In this document: one piece after another, positions 38,550 through 45,871 of the stretch
Layout of the letters: each line of letters begins with the position of its first letter
Numbering within the stretch: the first letter of the stretch is position 1
IMG/VR virus record: IMGVR_UViG_3300028592_000011
Span: 1 to 59,701 of that record
Strand: one strand, 5' to 3'
DNA from: a virus
DNA length: 59,701 nucleotides
The notes under the pieces: generated by a model
The model's database searches: none
The model's input: the letters and a program-made list of their open reading frames with translations, nothing else
What the model was told of the DNA's origin: nothing
Position numbers and translations under genes: made by a program

Positions 38550-39313
38550 GTCTTCACCTTCGCGGCTTCTTTCTTAACCGCCTCCCACCACGTCACATCG
38601 TGTTGAGTCGCGAAGTCACGCAGTTCCTGCGCGGTCTTGTTCCATGCCTCCTGCAGCTTCTTGAGGCCGCCCTCGGCGGTCGTTCGCATGTGCTTCTGCC
38701 AATCCTTGTAGTCGGCAGGTGCGACGGGCTTACCGGCGGCTGGGTTGCTGGCGCCGTTGCCGTCGTTGTCCTCTCCCTTCATGACGATGTTGAAGATGTC
38801 CAGCGTGAGGTAGCGCCGGCCATAACTTTTGGTTGAGCCAAAGGCGTGCGTAGGCGTCTTGTTGACGTTGCCTTTGATGCCGGCGATGTCGAGCGGAACA
38901 TCGCCGCGATACTTCCGGGTATGCCCAGCCTTGTGAGAGCAATAGCAAATGACACGGATATGGCCTTCCTTCGGGCTGTCTTCTTCATCAAAAGACAAAG
39001 AAAACCCGTGCTTGGTGTAGACCGGCACGGCCGCGTCGCTCAGGGTCTCCAGGCGCGTGTACCATGAGTGCGTCTGCTCGTTCTCGGCGTCGCGCTCGAC
39101 CGCAGGCATCTCCTTCTGGCATGCGGACATAGCATCGTTGAATGCGACCTCGGCATCGCGAGCCACCATCTCCTTATGGTGGGCAAACAGGCGATCCATG
39201 ATCTCCAAGTTGATGTTGGGGTTGGATGCAACCCGCTCGATCACTTGGATCAGCGATGTCGCGCTGCTCAGTGGCTCGGGCTGCGCGACCGGCATTTCAA
39301 CTACGGCGTTCAT
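38546..39313 (-). CDS. erf: Erf-family ssDNA annealing recombinase
   Basis: 255 aa. ERF family core: NLEIMDRLFAHHKEMVARDA, AFNDAMSACQKEMPAVERDA, YTRLETLSDAAVPVYTKHGF, YCSHKAGHTRKYRGDVPLDI, FGSTKSYGRRYLTLDIFNIV. The C-terminal ~70 residues are a variable host-interaction tail. It anneals ssDNA for recombination and circularisation and works with the YqaJ nuclease next door. Confidence 0.92.
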   Translation of the reverse strand: MNAVVEMPVAQPEPLSSATSLIQVIERVASNPNINLEIMDRLFAHHKEMVARDAEVAFNDAMSACQKEMPAVERDAENEQTHSWYTRLETLSDAAVPVYTKHGFSLSFDEEDSPKEGHIRVICYCSHKAGHTRKYRGDVPLDIAGIKGNVNKTPTHAFGSTKSYGRRYLTLDIFNIVMKGEDNDGNGASNPAAGKPVAPADYKDWQKHMRTTAEGGLKKLQEAWNKTAQELRDFATQHDVTWWEAVKKEAAKVKT

Positions 39314-39315
39314 CG

Positions 39316-39498
39316 TTAACCTGCCTTCCTGCGAAGAAACTCTGGAATGTGCTCATCGTCTTTGTACGGCTCCAGGTACGCGTAGGGCTTCCCGGCCGTG
39401 CTCTCGATGCGCACGTATGCGTTGTGGCGCTCGCACAGTTCCGCGATCTCAGCGACGGTCATGTGCGGCATGATGATTACGAGTTCGGGCGTGTTCAT
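39316..39498 (-). CDS. Hypothetical protein (60 aa)
   Basis: MNTPELVIIMPHMTVAEIAE then LCERHNAYVRIESTAGKPYA, IPEFLRRKAG. Small alpha/beta protein upstream of erf in the operon; ATGA overlap with the preceding gene. Function unknown. Confidence 0.72.
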   Translation of the reverse strand: MNTPELVIIMPHMTVAEIAELCERHNAYVRIESTAGKPYAYLEPYKDDEHIPEFLRRKAG

Positions 39499-39683
39499 TC
39501 GGCGATCCTCTTAAACAGAGCCGCGTTCATTTCGAGCAGGGTTCGCAGCGCCGGTTGCCCCGGTCCACAAAGCATCGCTCGCTCTTCATTCATTGAAGCC
39601 GCCATCAGCGCCTCCAGGCGATCGTGCGCCGTGAGCACCTTGGTGCCGTCGCTGCCTGGGAACGTGATGATTTCGGCTGTCAC
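39495..39683 (-). CDS. Hypothetical protein (62 aa)
   Basis: TAEIITFPGSDGTKVLTAHD then RLEALMAASMNEERAMLCGP and a helical end. No family recognised; in step with the operon by ATGA overlap. Confidence 0.7.
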   Translation of the reverse strand: MTAEIITFPGSDGTKVLTAHDRLEALMAASMNEERAMLCGPGQPALRTLLEMNAALFKRIAE

Positions 39684-39703
39684 AGTCCTTTCTCCAACCC
39701 TGG

Positions 39704-40090
39704 CTAGGCGGCGTCGGCCGGAATGTTTGCTTCAATCCAGTCGGCGATCTGAGCGAACGACTTGCCTTCGTCGTTCATGAAGGCGAGGTAGTGAGCGACG
39801 GTTGTCTGATACTCGCGCTCTTCGTTCCTGACATCCGCAGTCAAGCCGAGCCGTTGGCGGTCGATTCCCTCGATGAAGTCGTGGCTGCCGGTCGCCATTC
39901 GATGGCCGTGAATGCGGCAAGGTCGATCCTCATCTTTGATTGGCCCTGTCCAGCCGTTTGGCGAGATCACATCCAGCAGCACGCCCAGGCAGCACATACC
40001 GCCCTCTTCGGTACGGAGTACTCCACGGGCTTGTGGGATTTGTCCGCTACGAAGCTTTTCGAGCCACCGCTGTTTGATTTCGGCTTTCAT
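39704..40090 (-). CDS. Conserved phage protein with MCCLGVL motif (128 aa)
   Basis: MKAEIKQRWLEKLRSGQIPQ then GVLRTEEGGMCCLGVLLDVI, and C-terminal NDEGKSFAQIADWIEANI. This motif order is widespread among phage early proteins but has no assigned function. Shine-Dalgarno CAGGAGA upstream. Confidence 0.8.
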   Translation of the reverse strand: MKAEIKQRWLEKLRSGQIPQARGVLRTEEGGMCCLGVLLDVISPNGWTGPIKDEDRPCRIHGHRMATGSHDFIEGIDRQRLGLTADVRNEEREYQTTVAHYLAFMNDEGKSFAQIADWIEANIPADAA

Positions 40091-40135
40091 GATGTTCTCC
40101 TGAAAAGGTCCAACTTCGTTCGTGTGCGCTGAGGA

Positions 40136-40303
40136 TCAGTCGTTGACGATGGCTTGGAAGAAAGCACCAATGAACGCTGCCCCGATGGAACCCCAGATGA
40201 CCCAGCCCCAACTCTTCACCTCGAGCCCCCAGCCGAACAGCATCACGCAGACGCTGAGGGCCATGGCGATGAACATTCCGAACAAGCTGATTGCGAGTTT
40301 CAT
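40136..40303 (-). CDS. Two-pass membrane protein (55 aa)
   Basis: ATG 40303. Hydrophobic segments SLFGMFIAMALSVCVMLFGW and WGWVIWGSIGAAFIGAFFQA with a short charged loop between. Inner-membrane protein expressed early; exclusion or host-control role possible, not shown. Confidence 0.68.
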   Translation of the reverse strand: MKLAISLFGMFIAMALSVCVMLFGWGLEVKSWGWVIWGSIGAAFIGAFFQAIVND

Positions 40304-40330
40304 TTGTCGTTCTCTCTGAGGGTGCGCAGC

Positions 40331-40543
40331 TCACTTGTCGATTGCGTTGAATGCTTCGACGGCCTTGTCGATGCTGTCAGTGACGTAGGCGCTATTGCCT
40401 CCTGCGCTCACCTCATATTTCACGGTCGTAGTCGGGATCACCGTGACGATTACGCGCAGTCGCTTGCTTCCCTTTGGGCCAGCCGCTGATGCGTAATCGA
40501 ACTCGTGTGTCAAGGATGTTGGGATTTCAAGTTGGTGTATCAT
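40331..40543 (-). CDS. Hypothetical protein (70 aa)
   Basis: ATG 40543 with AGAGGA upstream. SLTHEFDYASAAGPKGSKRL, VIVTVIPTTTVKYEVSAGGN, TDSIDKAVEAFNAI: two-strand-plus-helix layout. Function unknown. Confidence 0.7.
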   Translation of the reverse strand: MIHQLEIPTSLTHEFDYASAAGPKGSKRLRVIVTVIPTTTVKYEVSAGGNSAYVTDSIDKAVEAFNAIDK

Positions 40544-40559
40544 CGTTAGGTCCTCTCTA

Positions 40560-40754
40560 TTACTTGCTCGTGCATTCGCAGGGCTCTTCGCATCCATCGG
40601 GAGCATCGCAGGCAGGTACCCATCCTGCGCCTTCGCACTTTGGGCAGTCTTTCTCGGCTCGCGCTTCGATCTGCTCATGGCGTTCACATGGCTTGCAGTA
40701 GTCGTCCATTTGCTTGCCATGCGGGCAGCGTCTCGTGTCATGAATATCGAACAT
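40560..40754 (-). CDS. Zinc-ribbon protein with eleven cysteines or so (64 aa)
   Basis: CPHGKQMDDYCKPCERHEQI, then DCPKCEGAGWVPACDAPDGC ending PCECTSK. Several CxxC pairs typical of double zinc ribbons, including a DnaJ-like CPKCEGAG. Function unknown. Confidence 0.7.
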   Translation of the reverse strand: MFDIHDTRRCPHGKQMDDYCKPCERHEQIEARAEKDCPKCEGAGWVPACDAPDGCEEPCECTSK

Positions 40755-40762
40755 CGCACGCT

Positions 40763-41356
40763 CTACACGCTGAGTAGGCTGTCGCGCAGCGCCCTGATCC
40801 AGGCATTACGGTCGTTCGTGCGCTCGACTTCCTCGGCATATGCCTTCTCGTGGTAGGCGACCATGCGGCGCGCTTCGGTGATCTGCTTGGCAAGCCATTG
40901 CGAGCCGGTCAGACGCTCGGGCTCGGTGATGTATTTCTCGTTGCAGTCCCAGTCGATGCTCTCCCTGATCTGATCGATCATGAACTGCTTGTAGTTCACG
41001 TGATCGGGCGTTGGGGGTTCCCACTTGACGACCTGGGCCAGCATCGCGTTGTACTTGTTGCGAAGGTCGATGTATTCGCGGCGGCGCTCGTTGCAGCGAT
41101 CAACCTCAGCGACGTACGCGCTCTCGGCCGCGCTCGCCGCATCAACAAGGCTCATGGCATCCAAGCGCGCGAGTTCGGCGCGGGCGTCTTCCAGTGCCTT
41201 TCGGTTGTAATCGCTGGGCTCGAAGCGCTCAGGGATCGGGGCGTCTGCCGGATCGTCGCGCATCAGAATCAAGGCGCCGAATGCGCGAGCACAGCCAAGG
41301 GCGTACTGCTCGAACGTGATGCCGTCTTTGATCGGCGCTGTGTATCCAGTGGGCAT
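40763..41356 (-). CDS. Hypothetical phage protein (197 aa)
   Basis: Pattern TGYTAPIKDGITFEQYALGC, ARAFGALILMRDDPADAPIP, helical middle (LEDARAELARLDAMSLVDAA) and C-terminal AYHEKAYAEEVERTNDRNAW. Frequently found near recombination genes of siphophages; function unknown. Coiled coil in the middle third. Confidence 0.8.
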   Translation of the reverse strand: MPTGYTAPIKDGITFEQYALGCARAFGALILMRDDPADAPIPERFEPSDYNRKALEDARAELARLDAMSLVDAASAAESAYVAEVDRCNERRREYIDLRNKYNAMLAQVVKWEPPTPDHVNYKQFMIDQIRESIDWDCNEKYITEPERLTGSQWLAKQITEARRMVAYHEKAYAEEVERTNDRNAWIRALRDSLLSV

Positions 41357-41392
41357 TGCTTATCTCCGACTATCTAATGATTTGTGCGATGG

Positions 41393-42133
41393 CTATGCGA
41401 TGAGCGCCTGCTGGGACATTTGACGCTCCCAGGTTGGCGCGCTGCTGTGAGCTTCGATCCGGCTTGCGATGACGATCGCGCGTTGAGCTGCCGTCGGCGG
41501 CGGATACATGCCGAAGCGTTTTACGCTGCCGCCGTTTACCGCGGCGTTGGTGGAGTCGCCAGAGGAAAGCGGCAGGCGCGTGAATATCTGCATGTCGAGC
41601 ATGCGCAGCCCGTGGAGCTTGCACCGAGGGCGCCCGTGCTTGTCACAGATCACGTCCATGGCTTGACCCATACGAGCCCACCATGCTGGAGTGCCTGGCG
41701 TCGCCCATTGCCCGGACGAACCGAGCGCAACGATCTCGAAGTGGCTGACGAGCCATTCCAGATATTCCAAGCTTTCGTGCATATGCCAGACCGGCACGCC
41801 CTTGATGCGATGGCCCCAGCGCAGCCAGTCGCGCACCCACCGGTAGTTCTGTTCCTCGGTGCCGTCGATAATGTCCGGGATGATTGCCCAATCGAAACAG
41901 GGGTGGCGGTAGAACGTGAGCAGCCATTCGACGTAGCCATCGTAGTCAACCTCACCTTGGCCTTTCTGCCAGATCGGGTACGACGAACAGTCAGTGATGA
42001 TCGATCGGGCCACTTCCAGTGCCACAGGCAGATCATCAGGCCGGGCATACGGGATCAGCACATCACGGCCTTGGATAAAGCGCGCGGGTGCGTCCCTTGG
42101 TCCGCCTATAGGTGTGCCGTGGTAGCACTTCAC
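41393..42133 (-). CDS. TIM-barrel protein resembling DpdA/TGT DNA-base transglycosylases
   Basis: 246 aa, GTG start (GTGA overlap). Motifs in TGT-like order: FDWAIIPDIIDGTEEQNYRW (Asp after a strand), GVPVWHMHESLEYLEWL, then a strand FEIVALGSSGQWATPGT, LHGLRMLDMQIFTRLPLSSG with DSTNAAVNGGSV after it. TGT and DpdA have the same IVALGS/G...LHxxG...SxDS layout. It would swap guanine for a 7-deazaguanine in phage DNA using a host-made base. Shorter than classical DpdA; no deazaguanine synthesis genes here. Confidence 0.5.
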   Translation of the reverse strand: MKCYHGTPIGGPRDAPARFIQGRDVLIPYARPDDLPVALEVARSIITDCSSYPIWQKGQGEVDYDGYVEWLLTFYRHPCFDWAIIPDIIDGTEEQNYRWVRDWLRWGHRIKGVPVWHMHESLEYLEWLVSHFEIVALGSSGQWATPGTPAWWARMGQAMDVICDKHGRPRCKLHGLRMLDMQIFTRLPLSSGDSTNAAVNGGSVKRFGMYPPPTAAQRAIVIASRIEAHSSAPTWERQMSQQALIA

Positions 42134-42372
42134 GGGCGCGTCGTCCTGATGTCCGTGCCGTGGTGGTGCGCATCCAGCGTTTGAGTCCCGCCAAACTTTT
42201 CGTGCAACTCATCCGCGATTGACTCGTGGTAGTCGCCAGTCTCGAAGTCAGCGACAGCTTGCTGTATGTCTTCGACCATGATCACGTTCTGAGACTCGAT
42301 CGTCAGCCTGTATTCGACCCGCGCCTTTGTCTTCGGGCAGATCGAGAAGAATCGTTGCGTGTAGTAATTCAT
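42130..42372 (-). CDS. Hypothetical protein (80 aa) coupled to the DpdA-like gene
   Basis: YTQRFFSICPKTKARVEYRL, VIMVEDIQQAVADFETGDYH, DELHEKFGGTQTLDAHHHGT. The beta-strand N-terminus and the His-rich end could bind metal. Its stop overlaps the next GTG, so it is produced with the DpdA-like protein and may be its partner (inference). Confidence 0.7.
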   Translation of the reverse strand: MNYYTQRFFSICPKTKARVEYRLTIESQNVIMVEDIQQAVADFETGDYHESIADELHEKFGGTQTLDAHHHGTDIRTTRP

Positions 42373-42399
42373 GACTCAACTCTCGATCAGTGCGAAGGG

Positions 42400-42477
42400 T
42401 GGCGAACCGGACGGGATTCGAACCCGCACAAAACGCATTGAAAGTGCGTTCGCTTTGACCAATTTGCATACCGGTTC
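42400..42477 (-). tRNA. tRNA-Glu (UUC anticodon)
   Basis: Cloverleaf on the - strand: acceptor GAACCGG/CCGGTTC, anticodon arm ACGCA-CTTTCAA-TGCGT giving anticodon TTC, T arm with GTTCGAATC, discriminator G and an encoded CCA at 42402-42400. The D stem is short (3 pairs). It lies in the leftward operon and would be processed from it. Confidence 0.9.
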
Positions 42478-42484
42478 ATGTCAG

Positions 42485-42730
42485 TTAAATCCGCGACCGC
42501 AGGAACGCCGCGAGCACGCGAATCACGTCGACGTAATCCTGCGGCGCAGGGTCGAACTTGATGCCGTCGCGATCTGCGATGATCTTGTTGCCTTCAGCAA
42601 TCGCGGCGGCGAGCTGGTAGTCCAGGATCGATGACGTATCGATACCGTTGTCGACGCACCAGTCCAGAACTGCACAGGCGCGCTGCTCAGGGTTGAGGTG
42701 AGACCAGCGGGGAATGTTTGGTGCGGCCAT
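42485..42730 (-). CDS. Hypothetical protein (81 aa)
   Basis: ATG 42730 shares a base with the upstream stop. NIPRWSHLNPEQRACAVLDW, CVDNGIDTSSILDYQLAAAI, YVDVIRVLAAFLRSRI: helical, no family recognised. It ends 7 nt before the tRNA. Confidence 0.7.
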   Translation of the reverse strand: MAAPNIPRWSHLNPEQRACAVLDWCVDNGIDTSSILDYQLAAAIAEGNKIIADRDGIKFDPAPQDYVDVIRVLAAFLRSRI

Positions 42731-43146
42731 CACAGCGTCTCCGGGATACGCTCGTCATCGCGCAGCAGTTGAATCAGATCCGCGATGGCTGCAGCCTCAG
42801 TCGGTCCCCAGCCGTAGGCGCCGTCTTCCTCTTCACCGGCCGGGTACGCGCACCAGTCGTGCTCACGGCACGGGATAGGCGGGCAAACGTTGACGGTGAC
42901 GATCGGCTTGCCGAGGTAGCCCTCAGCCAGCGCGCGCTCCGAAAAATCGCCGACTCCTGCAGTCCCGGCAGTCGGCGAACAGGGGGACGAAGAGGCAGGC
43001 CGTTCTACTAGAGGCGGGATACGGCTCATGGGTTGCTGCGGGCCTGTGTCTTCGGGGATCGCGCTGGAAACAGCGGTGCGCTTCGGGAAATCGTTCCTTC
43101 GCTCAAGCGGCAGGAATGCAATGTTGATCAGGTCGAGGGTTTTCAT
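42730..43146 (-). CDS. Hypothetical protein (138 aa)
   Basis: ATG 43146 (ATGA overlap). N-terminal 40 residues variable; the C-terminal part (GKPIVTVNVCPPIPCREHDW, CAYPAGEEEDGAYGWGPTEA, AIADLIQLLRDD) matches a pattern frequent in phage early proteins with 'PPIP.R..DW.A......YG.G.T..EAI.DL'. Function unknown; an internal start at 43029 is possible. Confidence 0.75.
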   Translation of the reverse strand: MKTLDLINIAFLPLERRNDFPKRTAVSSAIPEDTGPQQPMSRIPPLVERPASSSPCSPTAGTAGVGDFSERALAEGYLGKPIVTVNVCPPIPCREHDWCAYPAGEEEDGAYGWGPTEAAAIADLIQLLRDDERIPETL

Positions 43147-43508
43147 GCGGCACCCGTTGCTTTGACGATGGCAGCGCGGGCCTCTTCGAGCATGGGGTGC
43201 GTGACCGTTACGAGCGCCGTATCTTTGAGTGGCTTTGCGTCGTCCCACATCTTCTGGGCGGTGAACACCAAGTTCCGCAACGCCTCCAGCAGATCGGGCG
43301 CGGCGGCGATCAGGCGGGCGTTCGCTTCGGCTTCCAGTTGGTGACAGCCGTGCTCGCCGCGCTGGATTTCTCGCACGGTGTTGAAGTGACACTCGCAGAT
43401 CGACTTCGCGGTGTGCGGATCGTGCGATGTCCAGACGGCAGTGTCTGCGTCGTTCTCGGTGCAGAAGTCGTTGACGACCCAGGGGCCGGGAGTGTGACGA
43501 GCGCTCAT
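43143..43508 (-). CDS. Conserved phage protein with HTPGPW motif (121 aa)
   Basis: ATG 43508. SARHTPGPWVVNDFCTENDA, SICECHFNTVREIQRGEHGC, EANARLIAAAPDLLEALRNL. The HTPGPW...EANARLIAAAPDLLEAL combination is very widespread in phages, always without known function. ATGA overlaps both sides. Confidence 0.85.
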   Translation of the reverse strand: MSARHTPGPWVVNDFCTENDADTAVWTSHDPHTAKSICECHFNTVREIQRGEHGCHQLEAEANARLIAAAPDLLEALRNLVFTAQKMWDDAKPLKDTALVTVTHPMLEEARAAIVKATGAA

Positions 43509-43738
43509 GACCGCACCATCCAATCTCGCCCCTCGTACTTCATCGGGTCGCGCGAGTTACGCGGATCGCCTGCCAACAGATCGCGCATGAGCTGCGAGGG
43601 GTAGCGCAGCGTGATCAGCGTCAGCTTGGCGCCGGCGAAGATTCCAAACTTCTGCCGCAGCGAGCGGCGGCCGTCATAGACGGGGCGCGCGGTGATGCGC
43701 TCGTGCATGAGCGGCTGTATGGGGAGGTTGGGGATCAC
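43505..43738 (-). CDS. Hypothetical basic protein (77 aa)
   Basis: GTG 43738 (GTGA overlap). IPNLPIQPLMHERITARPVY, SLRQKFGIFAGAKLTLITLR, DLLAGDPRNSRDPMKYEGRD. Arg-rich and probably nucleic-acid associated; unassigned. Confidence 0.7.
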   Translation of the reverse strand: MIPNLPIQPLMHERITARPVYDGRRSLRQKFGIFAGAKLTLITLRYPSQLMRDLLAGDPRNSRDPMKYEGRDWMVRS

Positions 43739-44136
43739 GGCTGGACCTCGGTGTGCTCAGCGACGAAGCGCTCAATCCAGTCGGCGGCTTCATTCGCCGT
43801 CTTGGCCTCATCAACCAGGAACGGTCCCGTAAGTCCTCGTTCGCGTGCATGGCGGGCGGCGACGTGGCATCCGAAGAACTGGTTGGCTTCGTCCTCGGAA
43901 GAGAATTCGAAGTGATCGAGCACCACCTGATCGTCGTGGGAAACACATTCTCCGTCGCGCAGTTCCGGGCCGGATTCGGTCAGCAGGAATGCAGTTTGCA
44001 GATCCGTGCGATACGCGTAGTGCCCGAAGGCGCACATCGGGGTGTCGCAGTGGCCATAGCTGTACATCGCGAACTTGTCCGGGTTCGGCGATTCCCGCAG
44101 CGCCTTCGCGACATTGAGCAATCGTTCTGCGTTCAC
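43735..44136 (-). CDS. Hypothetical phage protein (133 aa)
   Basis: GTG 44136 preferred: GGGAGATAAACCAA places a Shine-Dalgarno at the right distance. An ATG at 44175 would extend it into the TnpB element. LLNVAKALRESPNPDKFAMY then HCDTPMCAFGHYAYRTDLQT and EFSSEDEANQFFGCHVAA. The 'CDTPACAFGHYA' and 'FG...ANQLFGCxGC' pattern recurs in phages. Function unknown. Confidence 0.78.
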   Translation of the reverse strand: MNAERLLNVAKALRESPNPDKFAMYSYGHCDTPMCAFGHYAYRTDLQTAFLLTESGPELRDGECVSHDDQVVLDHFEFSSEDEANQFFGCHVAARHARERGLTGPFLVDEAKTANEAADWIERFVAEHTEVQP

Positions 44137-44154
44137 TTGGTTTATCTCCCTCGT

Positions 44155-45309
44155 CCTAGGCCGGCCGATATTCATGCCGCCGCCATCGCCAGCGATGACG
44201 AAGACTCGTTCCCGCGCATGGAGGCTCGACACCTGAGCCCGACAGTCAGAATGTTTCTCGCGGCGTTGATGTCGCGATCATGCTTGGCTCCACACTCCGA
44301 GCATTCCCACTGCCTTACAACGAGACCTGTCCGGCCTGCGGGACCCGTGAGGGCTCCGCAGCCGCTGCAGGCTCGCGTTGTGAATCTCTCGTTGACGATC
44401 TCAACCGTTCTGCCGGCGTACTCGCCCTTGTATCGCAGCTGGTCGCGCAGCAGCCCCCACCCAGCATCGAGCACGGACTTCGCCATCCGTGTCTTAGCCA
44501 ATCGAGTGCTACTCACGTCGCCGATGAATATCTGGTCGTACTGGCGCACGAGCAGAGTCGAAAACTTGTGCATGGAGTCGCGGCGCTGATTTACGGCGCG
44601 GCGATGCAACCGCTTAGCCTGACGCCTATGGCCGCGGCGTTGTGCCTGAGCGATCTTGATTTCCAGTTGACGGTAGTGGCGCCCCTCAAGGCGGTCACCG
44701 TCACTGGTCACGGCTGTATCCTTGCAGCCCAGATCAATCCCCACTGCCTCGCGCTCTGGCGCTGTCTGCTCGATCTGTACTTCCACAGGGATGCACAGCC
44801 ACCACGTACCGCAGGCGTCTTGTGCGAAACAGCCATCGCGAAACCGCACACCATCCAGTCGCTCGCGCTCGAACACGCGGAATGACTTCCCACAGAAACG
44901 GATTCCAGCGCCTTTGCGCTTGATGGTGACGGCCTTGAACGGCACCCAGCCGAGACTACGACGCGCGCCACGACTCACGCGCCAGCGAAGACGTGGGCGC
45001 TTCGCGATCCGCCGCTTTGCGGCGTACTCGCAGTTGATGCGCTGGATTGTGTCGGCCCCGATGTGTTCGAAGTACTCAGACGCACCGGCGCTCAAATTGC
45101 ACAGATCGAAACCGCTCAGCCACTTGGCGTTTGCACGACGGTTGCGATCCGCTGCATCGATGCTGGTGGCATTGGCCCAATTCCAAACATCGTTGCATTC
45201 GATGGCGGCCGCATTCAGCCACGCATACGCATTAGTCTGCACCTTGAGTCGCAGAGTGCGCGTGAGCGAGGCGGTGTGCATTCAAACTCTCCCAGTTGGC
45301 CTAGGCCGG
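44155..45309. mobile_element. TnpB-only insertion bounded by 10-bp direct repeats
   Basis: CCTAGGCCGG occurs in direct orientation at 44155-44164 and 45300-45309, bracketing exactly one gene. Outside them, the left neighbour's ribosome-binding site and the right neighbour's stop are only 15-20 nt away. No TnpA transposase and no clear terminal hairpins were recognised. Excision by repeat recombination would restore a normal intergenic gap. Confidence 0.55.
44172..45281 (-). CDS. TnpB-like (IS605 OrfB) protein with altered RuvC-II site
   Basis: 369 aa. RuvC-I Asp in AVGIDLGCKDTAVTSDG (about residue 181); zinc finger CSGCG...CSECG; RuvC-III Asp in HDRDINAARN. The RuvC-II segment reads QIFIGDVSSTRLAKT where active TnpBs have a Glu (VEDL-like), so the usual catalytic Glu is Gly; a Glu in VNERFTTRACSGCG could be a relocated one. 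TnpB proteins are RNA-guided nucleases; this could be active with a rearranged site or act as a nuclease-dead RNA-guided regulator. Confidence 0.88.
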   Translation of the reverse strand: MHTASLTRTLRLKVQTNAYAWLNAAAIECNDVWNWANATSIDAADRNRRANAKWLSGFDLCNLSAGASEYFEHIGADTIQRINCEYAAKRRIAKRPRLRWRVSRGARRSLGWVPFKAVTIKRKGAGIRFCGKSFRVFERERLDGVRFRDGCFAQDACGTWWLCIPVEVQIEQTAPEREAVGIDLGCKDTAVTSDGDRLEGRHYRQLEIKIAQAQRRGHRRQAKRLHRRAVNQRRDSMHKFSTLLVRQYDQIFIGDVSSTRLAKTRMAKSVLDAGWGLLRDQLRYKGEYAGRTVEIVNERFTTRACSGCGALTGPAGRTGLVVRQWECSECGAKHDRDINAARNILTVGLRCRASMRGNESSSSLAMAAA

Positions 45310-45324
45310 GTGGCTTCGGTGTGG

Positions 45325-45672
45325 TTACTTCGAAAGCTTCTCGATCTCGGCCTGCAGCACAGGCTTCGCGTTCACGACCAAGTTGTAGTAGTGAGTTGCG
45401 AGCTGGAACGTGGAGCCGATCGTTGAGGGAAGCTCGGCGTCGAATGCGTCGAGCATCGCGGCAAGCTTGGTGCGCAAGCCGTGGTTGCTTCTTTGATCGC
45501 TGCGGCCGGCGTAGTAGGCGATTGCGGCAGGAACCGACATCGCAAGGAAGATCGTCAGCGGCGTGGTCCAGCCAGTGATCTCGCCGCACGAGTCCGTGTC
45601 GCCGACCAGGCCGACCGAGATCAGGGTCGTTGAGACGATGATGCTGGCAGTGGCAAACAGAGCTTTGTTCAT
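45325..45672 (-). CDS. Two-pass membrane protein, first gene of the leftward operon (115 aa)
   Basis: ATG 45672 with GGGGAAG upstream. Hydrophobic stretches ALFATASIIVSTTLISVGLV and PLTIFLAMSVPAAIAYYAG, then a helical C-terminus (LRTKLAAMLDAFDAELPSTI). It lies just downstream of the best consensus leftward promoter, so it is the first early-left product; a membrane protein there could affect superinfection or host physiology. Confidence 0.72.
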   Translation of the reverse strand: MNKALFATASIIVSTTLISVGLVGDTDSCGEITGWTTPLTIFLAMSVPAAIAYYAGRSDQRSNHGLRTKLAAMLDAFDAELPSTIGSTFQLATHYYNLVVNAKPVLQAEIEKLSK

Positions 45673-45711
45673 CTTGCTTCCCCGGTGCGGTTTTGGCGTC
45701 GGCGTGGAAGC

Positions 45712-45740
45712 ATCATCTTGCACGCACGTAAGGATGTCAA
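45712..45740 (-). promoter_or_regulatory. Leftward early promoter candidate
   Basis: TTGACA (45740-45735), 17-nt spacer, GATGAT (45717-45712; 4 of 6). A perfect -35. It precedes the membrane gene and, through it, the long leftward operon. Confidence 0.6.
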
Positions 45741-45798
45741 TACATCAACGCAAGATTTTACGCGCTCGTGCGCAGGCAGGGATTCGGGTGCACGGGCA

Positions 45799-45824
45799 CA
45801 AAAAACCCGGCTCTAGGCCGGGTT
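45799..45824 (-). terminator. Rho-independent terminator of the 72-aa gene
   Basis: On the - strand AACCCGGC-CTAGA-GCCGGGTT then TTTT. It ends the 46590-45872 unit before the leftward early promoter, isolating the immunity genes from the operon. Confidence 0.85.
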
Positions 45825-45871
45825 CTCTGGGTTGCTTTTGGAGGGTGTGCGCTAGGGGCAGGGCTGCGTGG

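Noticed and set aside
42371-42634. Rightward 87-aa frame over the tRNA
   Set aside because: Covers the tRNA on its complementary strand and has no ribosome-binding site.
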